From Advenella mandrilli (GTDB taxonomy: Bacteria > Pseudomonadota > Gammaproteobacteria > Burkholderiales > Burkholderiaceae_B): a DNA stretch of 46,680 bases. This document shows positions 25,763 to 34,312 of the stretch, piece after piece (the first letter of the stretch is position 1; every line of letters begins with the position of its first letter). The notes beneath the pieces were generated by a model. That model saw only the letters and a list, made by a program, of their open reading frames with translations, was not told the DNA's origin and ran no database searches. The stretch covers positions 1-46,680 of the forward strand of contig NZ_JAENGP010000019.1 in NCBI RefSeq assembly GCF_016595155.1, read 5' to 3'. A program made the position numbers and the translations under genes.

Positions 25763-26563
25763 ATGGCACTTCAGTCACATGAAAGTGTTGCAATAAAGCT
25801 TGAAGAAAATGTATTGCATCTCACCCTGAACCGTCCCGATAAATTAAATTCGTTTAATGTCGATATGCACCTGGCATTCCGTGCAGCATTAACGCAGGCA
25901 GCACAAGACCCTGCCGTTCGGGCCATCTTGCTAACGGGTGCTGGCCGGGGGTTTTGTGCCGGCCAGGATCTGGCTGAACAAGACCCCGCTGCCAGCAATA
26001 CCACGCCAGATCTGGGTGAAACCATTGAACAGTATTACAACCCCCTGATCCGTCAAATACGTGCTTTGTCCAAGCCGGTTATCTGCGCTGTCAACGGGGT
26101 GGCGGCTGGCGCTGGCGCCAACCTGGCATTGGCTTGCGATATTGTGCTGGCAGCCCGTTCCGCCCGTTTCATCCAGGCCTTTACCAAAATTGGCCTGGTT
26201 CCAGACTCAGGCGGCACCTGGCTGCTTCCCCATTTATTGGGTGAAGCCCGTGCCAAAGCGCTGGCATTGACGGCAGCCCCCCTTGAGGCGAGCACTGCGG
26301 CCAACTGGGGATTGATTTGGCAGGTCCTTGAAGATGATCAATTACAAGCCAGAGCCACTGAACTTGCCCGCCAACTGGCTCAAGGCCCTACTTTCGGGCA
26401 AGGGCTAATCAAACAAGCGATCCAGACCGCCTCAGTCAATACATTAGATCAACAACTTGACCTGGAACGCGACCTGCAACGCCAGGCCGGATGCAGCGAA
26501 GATTATGCCGAGGGTGTCAGTGCTTTTCTGGAAAAACGTCCTGCCGTTTTCAAAGGAAAATAA
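25763..26563 (+). CDS. paaG: 2-(1,2-epoxy-1,2-dihydrophenyl)acetyl-CoA isomerase PaaG
   Basis: Crotonase-fold isomerase of 266 residues that converts the ring epoxide to oxepin-CoA. The oxyanion-hole region GAGRGFCAGQDLAEQDP is near residues 60-76, and the second part VNGVAAGAGANLALACD is near 112-128. The PaaG-type catalytic Asp is in GLVPDSGGTWLLP. AAAGGAGA precedes the ATG. It starts the operon paaG-paaI-paaK; paaI begins 2 bases after its stop. Confidence 0.93.
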   Translation: MALQSHESVAIKLEENVLHLTLNRPDKLNSFNVDMHLAFRAALTQAAQDPAVRAILLTGAGRGFCAGQDLAEQDPAASNTTPDLGETIEQYYNPLIRQIRALSKPVICAVNGVAAGAGANLALACDIVLAARSARFIQAFTKIGLVPDSGGTWLLPHLLGEARAKALALTAAPLEASTAANWGLIWQVLEDDQLQARATELARQLAQGPTFGQGLIKQAIQTASVNTLDQQLDLERDLQRQAGCSEDYAEGVSAFLEKRPAVFKGK

Positions 26564-26565
26564 AC

Positions 26566-27012
26566 ATGTCCGATCACACCCTTTCCCCCACCCTTGCCCA
26601 GGACTGCGCCAACGCCATGTGGCAAGACGATCTTGCCACCCAGCATTTAGGCATGCAGCTGCTTGACGTTGAAGCCGGCAAAGCCAGCATGCGCATGCGC
26701 ATCAAGTCCCACATGCTTAATGGCCACGGCACATGTCATGGCGGCTATATTTTTACCCTTGCGGATACTTGTTTTGCTTTTGCCTGCAATACTTATAATC
26801 AGCGCACCGTTGCCCAGCATTGCTCAATCACCTACCTGGAGCCGGCATTTGAAAGCGACGAATTGACAGCATACGCCCGTGAAATCAGCAAACAGGGACG
26901 CAGCGGGCTTTATGACGTCGTTATTCGCAACCAGAACGGCAAACATATCGCAGAATTTCGCGGTCATGCCCGCACGATTAAAGGCACCTTATTGCCCAGT
27001 ACACAATCTTGA
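26566..27012 (+). CDS. paaI: Acyl-CoA thioesterase PaaI
   Basis: Hotdog-fold thioesterase of 148 residues. The ATG at 26566 (MSDHTL) follows AAAGGAAAA and lies 2 bases after the paaG stop. The motif NGHGTCHGGYIFTLADTCFAFACN contains the family's catalytic Asp in LADT. PaaI hydrolyses hydroxyphenylacetyl-CoA and other stalled CoA esters to recover CoA in the Paa pathway. Confidence 0.93.
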   Translation: MSDHTLSPTLAQDCANAMWQDDLATQHLGMQLLDVEAGKASMRMRIKSHMLNGHGTCHGGYIFTLADTCFAFACNTYNQRTVAQHCSITYLEPAFESDELTAYAREISKQGRSGLYDVVIRNQNGKHIAEFRGHARTIKGTLLPSTQS

Positions 27013-27065
27013 CTAATCCATCGTCAAAAAAACGATAAAGAAACATAAAGCTAGAGGAAACAAAA

Positions 27066-28379
27066 ATGGAAAACCTGACCCCCAGAAAAGAAGACCTGGA
27101 CCCTATCGAAATAGCATCCCGCGATGAGCTGTCCGCCCTGCAATTGCAACGCATGCAATGGACACTTAATCATGCTTATGAAAACTCGCCTTTTTACAAA
27201 GCACATTTTGATAAAGCCGGTGTTCATCCATCCGATCTGAAAACCCTGTCAGATCTGGCCAAATTCCCTTTTACCCAAAAAACAGACCTTCGGGATACCT
27301 ATCCTTTTGGCATGTTTTCCGTACCTCAAAACAAACTCGCACGCATCCACGCCTCTTCCGGCACGACTGGCAAACCGGTGGTTGTGGGTTATACCCATAA
27401 TGATATTGAGGTTTGGGCAAGCCTGGTAGCCCGCTCCATTCGCGCCGCCGGTGGCCGGCCCGGTGATGTTCTGCATAACGCCTACGGCTATGGCCTGTTT
27501 ACTGGGGGTCTGGGGGCGCATTATGGTGCCGAGAAACTGGGTTGCACGGTAGTGCCTATTTCCGGTGGCATGACCGAACGCCAGGTATCACTTATTCAAG
27601 ACTTCAAACCCCGCATCATTATGGTTACGCCGTCATACATGCTTTCCATTCTTGATGAGTTCCATCGTCAGGGGCTGGATCCACGCGAATCATCCTTGGC
27701 CATTGGCATTTTTGGCGCAGAACCCTGGACCAATGCCATGCGCCAGGAAATTGAACAGGCCTTTGATATGCATGCTGTTGATATTTACGGCCTGTCTGAA
27801 GTCATGGGTCCCGGTGTTGCCAATGAATGCGTGGAAACCAAAGATGGCCTGCATATCTGGGAAGACCATTTTTATCCTGAAATCATTAATCCTGAAACCG
27901 GTGAGGTTTTACCCGATGGGGAAGAAGGAGAACTGGTCTTTACGACCCTGACCAAAGAAGGTTTGCCAATTATCCGCTACCGCACCCGCGACCTGACCCG
28001 CCTTCTGCCCGGTACGGCACGTACTATGCGCCGTATGGAAAAAATTACCGGTCGCAGTGATGACATGATTATTCTGCGCGGGGTCAATGTCTTTCCTACC
28101 CAGATCGAAGAACAGATTCTGAAATGCCATGGCCTGGCTCCCCATTTCCAGATTGAACTGAACAGAAGCAGCTCGCGTATGGATAGCATGACGATCAATG
28201 TGGAATGCCAGCCCGGTGCCGAAGATGAAAATGCCCGGAATTTTTCGGCCAAAGAACTGGCGCATCATATAAAAAGCATTGTCGGGATCAGCACAATCGT
28301 TAATGTTACGTTGCCCGGCACGCTCTTGCGTTCCGAAGGAAAAGCCAAACGGGTGATAGATAATCGTCCAAAACGCTAA
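27066..28379 (+). CDS. paaK: Phenylacetate-CoA ligase PaaK
   Basis: AMP-forming ligase of 437 residues that activates phenylacetate to phenylacetyl-CoA, the first step of the pathway. The P-loop ASSGTTGKPVVVGYT is near residues 95-109. IYGLSEVMGPGVANEC and the C-terminal hinge region GRSDDMIILRGVNVFPTQIE follow, all typical of PaaK. It lies 53 bases downstream of paaI. Confidence 0.95.
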   Translation: MENLTPRKEDLDPIEIASRDELSALQLQRMQWTLNHAYENSPFYKAHFDKAGVHPSDLKTLSDLAKFPFTQKTDLRDTYPFGMFSVPQNKLARIHASSGTTGKPVVVGYTHNDIEVWASLVARSIRAAGGRPGDVLHNAYGYGLFTGGLGAHYGAEKLGCTVVPISGGMTERQVSLIQDFKPRIIMVTPSYMLSILDEFHRQGLDPRESSLAIGIFGAEPWTNAMRQEIEQAFDMHAVDIYGLSEVMGPGVANECVETKDGLHIWEDHFYPEIINPETGEVLPDGEEGELVFTTLTKEGLPIIRYRTRDLTRLLPGTARTMRRMEKITGRSDDMIILRGVNVFPTQIEEQILKCHGLAPHFQIELNRSSSRMDSMTINVECQPGAEDENARNFSAKELAHHIKSIVGISTIVNVTLPGTLLRSEGKAKRVIDNRPKR

Positions 28380-28406
28380 ATACTGTTGTTCTGAGTAGGG
28401 TCTAGG

Positions 28407-28412
28407 TATAAT
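28407..28412 (+). promoter_or_regulatory. Possible -10 box of the TetR-type regulator gene
   Basis: An exact TATAAT lies 64 bases before the start codon of the regulator gene, in the 97-base gap after paaK. No good -35 box is at 17 bases (TGTTGT at best), so this is a tentative separate promoter. Confidence 0.35.
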
Positions 28413-28476
28413 CCCCAATCAGAAGTAAGCTAGAATAGCGTTTTTGGTTTTTATTTTTATAGGACAGTCAATCAGT

Positions 28477-29079
28477 ATGGCACGCGCCCGCGCAGCAAAT
28501 TTCGAGGAAAAACAACTTCACATCCTGGTTAATGCTGCCGCAGTTTTTGCAGAATTGGGCATGGAAAAAGCTTCCATGTCACAAATTGCTGCCCGCAGTA
28601 AGGTTTCCAAAGCACTTCTTTACCACTATTACCCCAGTAAAAGTGCGTTGATCTTTGATATTATCCGCTCACATCTGGAAGAGCTGGATCAGGCATTGCA
28701 AGCCGTTGCCGATGAGTCGCACAACGACTTGCCTGAACTGCGCCTGCGTAAACTGGTCCGTCAAATACTGGAATGCTACCGTGATGCCGATGACAAGCAT
28801 ATTGTTCAATTAAATTGTCGCGGTTTGCTGGCAGAAGAAGAAACCAACGAAATCAATGAACTGGAAAGGCGCATCGTGATGCGGATTGCCAATACCCTTC
28901 ACGACATTAACCCCGAGATCAATAATAATCGCCCTTTACTTAAACCGGTAACCATGTCCTTATTTGGTATGCTCAACTGGGTTTACATGTGGTTCAAGCC
29001 CAACGGCCCCATCACACGCGAAGAGTATGCCGACGTGGCCACCACGTTAGTGCTGGAAGGCCTGAAAAACATAAAGTAG
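28477..29079 (+). CDS. TetR-family regulator of the paa cluster (PaaR-like)
   Basis: A 200-residue TetR/AcrR regulator from the ATG at 28477 (MARARAANFEEK). AGGA lies 12 bases upstream; a longer in-frame start adds 11 hydrophobic residues that look non-coding. The HTH spans about residues 11-57 (MEKASMSQIAARSKVSKALLYHYYPSK). TetR repressors called PaaR control phenylacetate genes in several betaproteobacteria. Its position behind paaK and the shared palindromes in the paa promoters support that role here. The ligand is probably phenylacetyl-CoA (inference). Confidence 0.82.
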   Translation: MARARAANFEEKQLHILVNAAAVFAELGMEKASMSQIAARSKVSKALLYHYYPSKSALIFDIIRSHLEELDQALQAVADESHNDLPELRLRKLVRQILECYRDADDKHIVQLNCRGLLAEEETNEINELERRIVMRIANTLHDINPEINNNRPLLKPVTMSLFGMLNWVYMWFKPNGPITREEYADVATTLVLEGLKNIK

Positions 29080-29352
29080 CCGTTGTTGGAAATGCCAGGC
29101 TAAATGATAGTCTCCCAATAATTTGGCTATCGGTAAAGGGTAAGGTCTTCATGCTACCCCCCTGATTCCATGAAGAGAAAACCCTACCTTTAAATACGTT
29201 TATTTTCCGGGAAAACTACCCGTCAAGGACTGGAAACAGGTTATGACTCAATTTACTATCCTCTATGAAGATCGTTTTATTAAACTTATCGTGTAATTCT
29301 TCAATCACCTTGAACACGAAACTTCTAATGCCCCCTCGTCTTTTTGCTCTGT

Positions 29353-30330
29353 TTAATCCAAGAAAATCTGGTTTTTATCAATAACTGTTTTCCAGCGTTT
29401 TCTATCTTCATCTGTGAACAAGGCAATTTCCTCGCTGGTACGCGGAACCTGGATGTAAAGACCCAAAGCCTCAAATTTCTTCTGGAACTCCTCATTCTGC
29501 AAAGTATTATTAATGGCAGTTTGCAAAGTATTTATTGTCTCTTTGGACGTGCCTTTAGGAGCCGCAATACCAAACCAGGTTGATGCCTGGTAATCCGGGT
29601 TACCAAGTTCGGCAACAGTGGGGATGTCTGGCAGTACATCCAGCCTTTTTGCGGTTGTTACCGCCAAGGCATTAACACGTTTATCTTTAATTAATGGCAA
29701 GGAAGTACTTATGCCATCAACCATCAACTGGGTATCGTTGGCCATGATAGAAGTCAATGCGGGTGAGCTGCCATTGAATGGGACATGGACTACCTCAATA
29801 TCATATTTGCTCAAAAGCAACTCGGTAGCCAGTTGTAAGGGATTGCCCGTTCCGATTGATGCATAGTTCAATTTGGCTGGGTCTTTTCTGGCAGCCTCAA
29901 CAAACTCGTTTAATGTTTTCAAGCCAGTTTTTTCATTGGTAATGACAACCAATGGCATTTCCGCAACGATGGCGATCAATTCAAAATCACGCTGTGGGTC
30001 ATACGGCATATTTTTGTACAGCATGGAGTTCAACACCATACTTGAATTACTGGCCATGAAAAGCGTGTAACCATCTGCCTTTGAACGGGCAACAAATGAG
30101 GCCCCTATGCGAGTGCTGGCACCTGGCTTGTTATCCACCACAACGGACTGGTTTAAATATTTGCCTACACTTTCTGCCAAAGCTCTTGCTAGCTGATCTG
30201 CCGCACCTGCTGGTGTATAGGGAACCACCAATTTTACGGGCATTTCGGGGTAAGCCGCATGTACGGTACCAATGCTGCCAATACACAAGCCTAAAGCCAA
30301 CATCATTTTTTTGGTGAATGTCATCATCAT
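29353..30330 (-). CDS. Bug-family tripartite tricarboxylate transporter substrate-binding protein
   Basis: Periplasmic receptor of 325 residues. The signal peptide spans about residues 1-26 (MMLALGLCIGSIGTVHAAYP). MPVKLVVPYTPAGAADQLARALAE and VVDNKPGASTRIGASFVA are the family's ligand-binding loops. It is followed upstream by an acyl-CoA synthetase and an SDR on the same strand, suggesting uptake of an organic acid that is then CoA-activated. No TctAB partner is nearby. Confidence 0.9.
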   Translation of the reverse strand: MMMTFTKKMMLALGLCIGSIGTVHAAYPEMPVKLVVPYTPAGAADQLARALAESVGKYLNQSVVVDNKPGASTRIGASFVARSKADGYTLFMASNSSMVLNSMLYKNMPYDPQRDFELIAIVAEMPLVVITNEKTGLKTLNEFVEAARKDPAKLNYASIGTGNPLQLATELLLSKYDIEVVHVPFNGSSPALTSIMANDTQLMVDGISTSLPLIKDKRVNALAVTTAKRLDVLPDIPTVAELGNPDYQASTWFGIAAPKGTSKETINTLQTAINNTLQNEEFQKKFEALGLYIQVPRTSEEIALFTDEDRKRWKTVIDKNQIFLD

Positions 30331-30391
30331 GAATATATCTCCTAATCTAATAATATTTTTTAACTTTCCTAACAGCCTTATTTATTTCAAT

Positions 30392-31906
30392 TTAAACTTT
30401 TCTGGCTTTCCCCTCCCAAAACTTATCACGCAGAAAACGCTTGTAAATTTTTCCATTATCATCCCGGGGCAAATCATGCTTGATAAGCAACTGTTTGGGG
30501 ATTTTATATTTGGCCAGCCGTTGTTTAAGCCATTCACGCAAGTCTTCCACCTGTAAACCCGTATTTTCATAAGGTTGTATATAAGCAAGCAAAGTTTCAC
30601 CAAACTCATCATCCGGAATACCCAATACAGCGCAATCAGCCACACCAGAATATTGCAGAATTTGATGTTCTATTTCTGCGGGATATATATTCACGCCCCC
30701 AGATATCACCAAATCCGAATTCCGGTCACACACAAATAAATAACCATCATTGTCAAGGTAGCCAATATCACCAAGATTAATCAAACCATCCCTTTCGACT
30801 TGCTGTCTGGCTTCGGGATTGTTTCGATAATAAAAATCGGTATAGGAATATTGACGAACATGAATATGCCCCACCTCGCCTCTTGTACACTCCTGACCTG
30901 CCTCATCGTAAATTTTGACCACCGCCTGCCCTACCGGCAAGCCGGCTGTACCGGGTTTATTTAAAGCCTGAATAGAATCAACAAGGGTAATCAACCCCGC
31001 TTCGCTAGAGGCATAGGTTTCATAAACAACGGGGCCAAACCATTCAATCATTGCCCGTTTAACTTCCGGAGCGCACGGTGCCCCTGTTGAAGCAATAAAC
31101 CGTACAGATGAAATATCGTATTGTTTACGCACACTTTCATCCAGCTTCAACAGTCTGACATACATGATGGGAACCAGATAAACAACTTCTATCCTGTATT
31201 TTTCAATGAGTTTTAACAGTTCAACCGGATCAAATTTTTCAGTCAACACAAACACATCACACACTTGCAGTGCAATTTGTGCAAAAAGGCTGGGTGCACT
31301 GTGATACAACGGGGCAGGCAACAAGGCACGGCATCCCTGCTCAAGACCCAATGTCTGTTTCACGATGACTTGCAATTCTTTTTGCTTCGCATCCATCTCT
31401 TCTTTTTTGAACGGGATGCGTACGACGCCTTTAGGCTTGCCGGTTGTGCCCGAGGTATAAGCCATATGACCCCGTGGGCTCTTTGAATAAACGGCACGTT
31501 CCTTGAAGCTGTCACGCCATGACTCATAGTGGAGCAAAGTATCCTTGGCGTCATGTCTGGTATTAATAGGCTCACCAACGATAATCACCGGCATTTCTGG
31601 CGGAACCACTTTTTTTACATTACCCCAAAACTCAGACTGGATAATAAGCGCATGGGCCCCACTGTCATGCAAAATATGTTTCACCTCTTCAACAGTAAAA
31701 TGCCAGTTTATTGGGCAATAATACGTACCTATCTGTCTGCTGGCATTAATGACTTCCAGATATTCCTGAGAGTTCCTGAGCATGACGGCAATAACATTAC
31801 CTTCCTCAATCTGCAAAGAGTCAAACCCTGACGCCAGCTTTCTAGCATTCACATTGACATCATCAATAGCAACTTCTTTAGTTCCGATAACGATCAATCC
31901 TGTCAT
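30392..31906 (-). CDS. AMP-dependent acyl-CoA synthetase
   Basis: ANL-superfamily ligase of about 504 residues. The ATG at 31906 (MTGLIVIG) has GAGG 9 bases upstream and is preferred over a GTG that overlaps the SDR stop. Numbered from that GTG, the P-loop YTSGTTGKPKG is at 155-165; YASSEAG, GDIGYLDNDGYLFVCDR and the C-terminal lysine motif (DDNGKIYKRFL) are also present. It activates a carboxylic acid to its CoA ester; the acid is unknown. The gene lies between an SDR and a Bug receptor on the same strand, likely one operon. Confidence 0.88.
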   Translation of the reverse strand: MTGLIVIGTKEVAIDDVNVNARKLASGFDSLQIEEGNVIAVMLRNSQEYLEVINASRQIGTYYCPINWHFTVEEVKHILHDSGAHALIIQSEFWGNVKKVVPPEMPVIIVGEPINTRHDAKDTLLHYESWRDSFKERAVYSKSPRGHMAYTSGTTGKPKGVVRIPFKKEEMDAKQKELQVIVKQTLGLEQGCRALLPAPLYHSAPSLFAQIALQVCDVFVLTEKFDPVELLKLIEKYRIEVVYLVPIMYVRLLKLDESVRKQYDISSVRFIASTGAPCAPEVKRAMIEWFGPVVYETYASSEAGLITLVDSIQALNKPGTAGLPVGQAVVKIYDEAGQECTRGEVGHIHVRQYSYTDFYYRNNPEARQQVERDGLINLGDIGYLDNDGYLFVCDRNSDLVISGGVNIYPAEIEHQILQYSGVADCAVLGIPDDEFGETLLAYIQPYENTGLQVEDLREWLKQRLAKYKIPKQLLIKHDLPRDDNGKIYKRFLRDKFWEGKARKV

Positions 31907-31917
31907 GTCTTTCTGCC

Positions 31918-32796
31918 TCACTTCGCACCTTTGGTTTTTGCCTTGATAACTTCACGGGCTTTTTCCCAGTCTTCTTTGCTCCATTCAAAGTACTGTTTGA
32001 AGTACGCACCATTGGCCAACCAATCACCACCATCCAGGGCAATAGTTTGCCCATTGATCCAGCTATTTTGAGGGCATAGTAAAAAAGCAGCCAATTGGGC
32101 AAGATCATTCATCTGACCAAGTCGCTGCATGGGATTTTGTTTAACCAGATTCTCGGTATTATCATCAACAGGGCGCAAGCGTGCAGAAGCGCCTTCGGTA
32201 GGAATAACACCCGGTGCAATGGCATTAAAACGAATACCATGCCTGCCCCACTCAATGGCCAAAGACTTTGTCATGGTATCTACCGCTGATTTGGACATGG
32301 CCGAAGGCACAACAAAAGGTGATCCAGTCCAGACCCATGTCACAACAATAGAAAGAACAGACCCGGGACGCTTACTTTCAATCCAGCGTTTGCCTACTGC
32401 TTGAGTAACATAAAATGTTCCGTTAAGCACGGTTTCTGTAATGGCCTTGAAACCGTTAATCGTAAGGTCTTCGGTTGGACAGATAAAATTGCCTGCCGCA
32501 TTATTGATTAACGCATCAACACCGCCATGCTCATCCCAAATTTTCTGAACCAATGCCTCTACCATGTCCGCATCGCGAATATCCAGGGAGTGGGCAAATA
32601 TGTCGGTATCCGGGTATTTTTCCTTAAGGCTGTGAGCAGCTTGCTCAATAACTTCCTGTCTTCGACCACATAAATGCAGCGTGGCCCCTAGGCTGGCCAG
32701 CCTGTCAGCCATGCCAAAGCCCAAACCGGTGCCGCCACCGGTAATCAAGACACTTTGATTTTTAAATAATTGAGGTGAAAAAATTTCATTTTGCAT
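31918..32796 (-). CDS. SDR oxidoreductase, 2,4-dienoyl-CoA reductase-like
   Basis: Short-chain dehydrogenase of 292 residues. TGGGTGLGFGMA near residue 19 is the nucleotide motif and NNAAGNF (98-104) the structural motif. TGSPFVVPSAMSK, followed by SLAIEWGRHGIRFNAIAPG, matches mitochondrial 2,4-dienoyl-CoA reductase (SxxxK rather than YxxxK). The tyrosine that this subfamily uses eleven residues before that serine is Trp154 here. It probably reduces an unsaturated CoA ester made by the neighbouring ligase; the substitution leaves the mechanism open. Confidence 0.82.
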   Translation of the reverse strand: MQNEIFSPQLFKNQSVLITGGGTGLGFGMADRLASLGATLHLCGRRQEVIEQAAHSLKEKYPDTDIFAHSLDIRDADMVEALVQKIWDEHGGVDALINNAAGNFICPTEDLTINGFKAITETVLNGTFYVTQAVGKRWIESKRPGSVLSIVVTWVWTGSPFVVPSAMSKSAVDTMTKSLAIEWGRHGIRFNAIAPGVIPTEGASARLRPVDDNTENLVKQNPMQRLGQMNDLAQLAAFLLCPQNSWINGQTIALDGGDWLANGAYFKQYFEWSKEDWEKAREVIKAKTKGAK

Positions 32797-32911
32797 TGTA
32801 TTGTCTCCTGTCAGATCAGTGTATCAGCAGGCCAATATGGAAACAATGCAACTAAACAGGTAATATATGTTTCGTACAGGGAAACAATAGACCGATTAAA
32901 AGGCATCAAAT

Positions 32912-33835
32912 ATGTTCAACATCCAGAATTTTGATATGAATCTGGTACGGCTTTTCGTTACCATCATAGATACCGGTACGCTTAGTGAGGCAGCCACACG
33001 CCACGGGATCACCAAATCCCAGGTTAGCAAAAACCTTAAAAAACTGGAGACGCTATTAAACACACAGCTTATCAGACGTTCCACGCGACGGCTTGAATTA
33101 ACCCAGCAAGGTGAAGTGCTGTATGAGCATGGCATTAGCATGCTCAGGGAAATAGAAATGGCCCAACAGGAAATCCAACGTCTGGGGGCCGAACCCATGG
33201 GCAATGTCCGCTTAAGCGTTCCAACCGGTTTGGGGGAGTTGATTTTGCAACCCATGCTCATTGAATTCAAAAAAAAGTATCCGCAATTGAATTTGCAGAT
33301 TCTGTTTTCGAATCGGGTCACTGATTTGATAGAATCGCAAATTGATGTCGCTGTCCGGGTCATCTCCACACCGCCCAAAGACTATGTTGCCAAAAAAATC
33401 AGTGATATTACATGGCGACTTTGTGCATCACCTTATTATTTAAGGAAAAACAAGGTTAATACAACGCATATTGAAAAATTTTCCAATCTTGATTATTTAT
33501 GCCCTTCCAACAACAAGGCCTATGAAACACTTACCTTGATCTCCAATGAGGAAACATTCAAAATAAAAATGAATCCAAAGCTACAATCAGAAAATTTCAG
33601 ATTTCTGCTTGAAGCGGCAAGAAATGATCTAGGCGTCACGCTTCTTCCCAGTTATATTATTGAACAGGATATCGTCAAGGGAACGCTTAAAACCCTTATC
33701 CCCGACATGAATATTGTGGCATTCGATTCCGCGCTTTATATTCTCACCACCCCAAAACCGCACTTGTCTTCGGCGGCCATAAAAACCTTGACGCAATTTT
33801 TACAGGAACAATTAAGTTTTTTATTTATGCATTAA
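32912..33835 (+). CDS. LysR-family transcriptional regulator
   Basis: A 307-residue LysR regulator with the HTH at about residues 7-65 (MNLVRLFVTIIDTGTLSEAATRHGITKSQVSKNLKKLE) and an effector domain that includes GNVRLSVPTGLGELILQPML. It is divergent from the SDR/acyl-CoA synthetase/Bug operon across 115 bases and most likely controls it. Confidence 0.9.
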   Translation: MFNIQNFDMNLVRLFVTIIDTGTLSEAATRHGITKSQVSKNLKKLETLLNTQLIRRSTRRLELTQQGEVLYEHGISMLREIEMAQQEIQRLGAEPMGNVRLSVPTGLGELILQPMLIEFKKKYPQLNLQILFSNRVTDLIESQIDVAVRVISTPPKDYVAKKISDITWRLCASPYYLRKNKVNTTHIEKFSNLDYLCPSNNKAYETLTLISNEETFKIKMNPKLQSENFRFLLEAARNDLGVTLLPSYIIEQDIVKGTLKTLIPDMNIVAFDSALYILTTPKPHLSSAAIKTLTQFLQEQLSFLFMH

Positions 33836-33949
33836 GTATGTGTCAACCAGTCTTCCACTTCCAAACGTCAATTGCCACCCATTCCTCCAGTTGTGGATTC
33901 GTGCTAACCTCTACCTGTAGTAACCGGTTTCTTGAAAGGAGAACACAAT

Positions 33950-34180
33950 ATGTCTGATCAATGGCTTTCAACACTTATTACCGCTACACCACAGGAAGGA
34001 TTCGAACTGGCCATCACGCTAAGCCGACGCGGTGTGAAATATACCCAACCCGACCCGGATACACTTAAAAAATTACGCCCCGAATATGCCAATAATGTAG
34101 AAGACCTGATCGCTTCATCACAGGTTATTGCGATTAATTTTCAAACGGTGGCGGCGGCAAACAATTATTGGCGAAAATAA
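33950..34180 (+). CDS. Small uncharacterised protein
   Basis: A 76-residue protein starting at the ATG at 33950 (MSDQWLSTLI), which follows AAAGGAGA with good spacing. It has no membrane segment or signal peptide and is soluble and mixed charged, with the run YTQPDPDTLKKLRPEYANN in the middle. I do not recognise the family. It is monocistronic, between a LysR gene and a convergent dehydrogenase operon. The strong ribosome site is the main support for it being expressed. Confidence 0.5.
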   Translation: MSDQWLSTLITATPQEGFELAITLSRRGVKYTQPDPDTLKKLRPEYANNVEDLIASSQVIAINFQTVAAANNYWRK

Positions 34181-34212
34181 TTGTTTGCTTCTTAAATTCG
34201 TAATACAAACCC

Positions 34213-34286
34213 GTAACCGAATGGCTATATTCACATTGCTTGCCATAGTACGAAGATACTGACGAACATTCGGTTACGCTGTTTTT
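34213..34286. terminator. Long-loop inverted repeat with T-run between convergent genes
   Basis: GTAACCGAATG (34213-34223) and CATTCGGTTAC (34267-34277) are perfect 11-bp arms around a 43-nt interior, followed by GCTG and five T's (34282-34286). A nested ATGGC/GCCAT pair (34221-34246) is possible. It sits after the small-protein gene and before the end of the convergent dehydrogenase gene, so a terminator is the simplest reading. Confidence 0.45.
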
Positions 34287-34312
34287 ACACTACAACAGCC
34301 AACCAAGGTACT

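Noticed and set aside
29080-29352. Short frame ending MTQFTILYEDRFIKLIV near 29243-29296, and the TCTTCATG/CATGAAGA dyad before it
   Set aside because: It is too short, has no recognised family and no ribosome site; the dyad has a long loop and no T-run, so neither was called as a gene or terminator.
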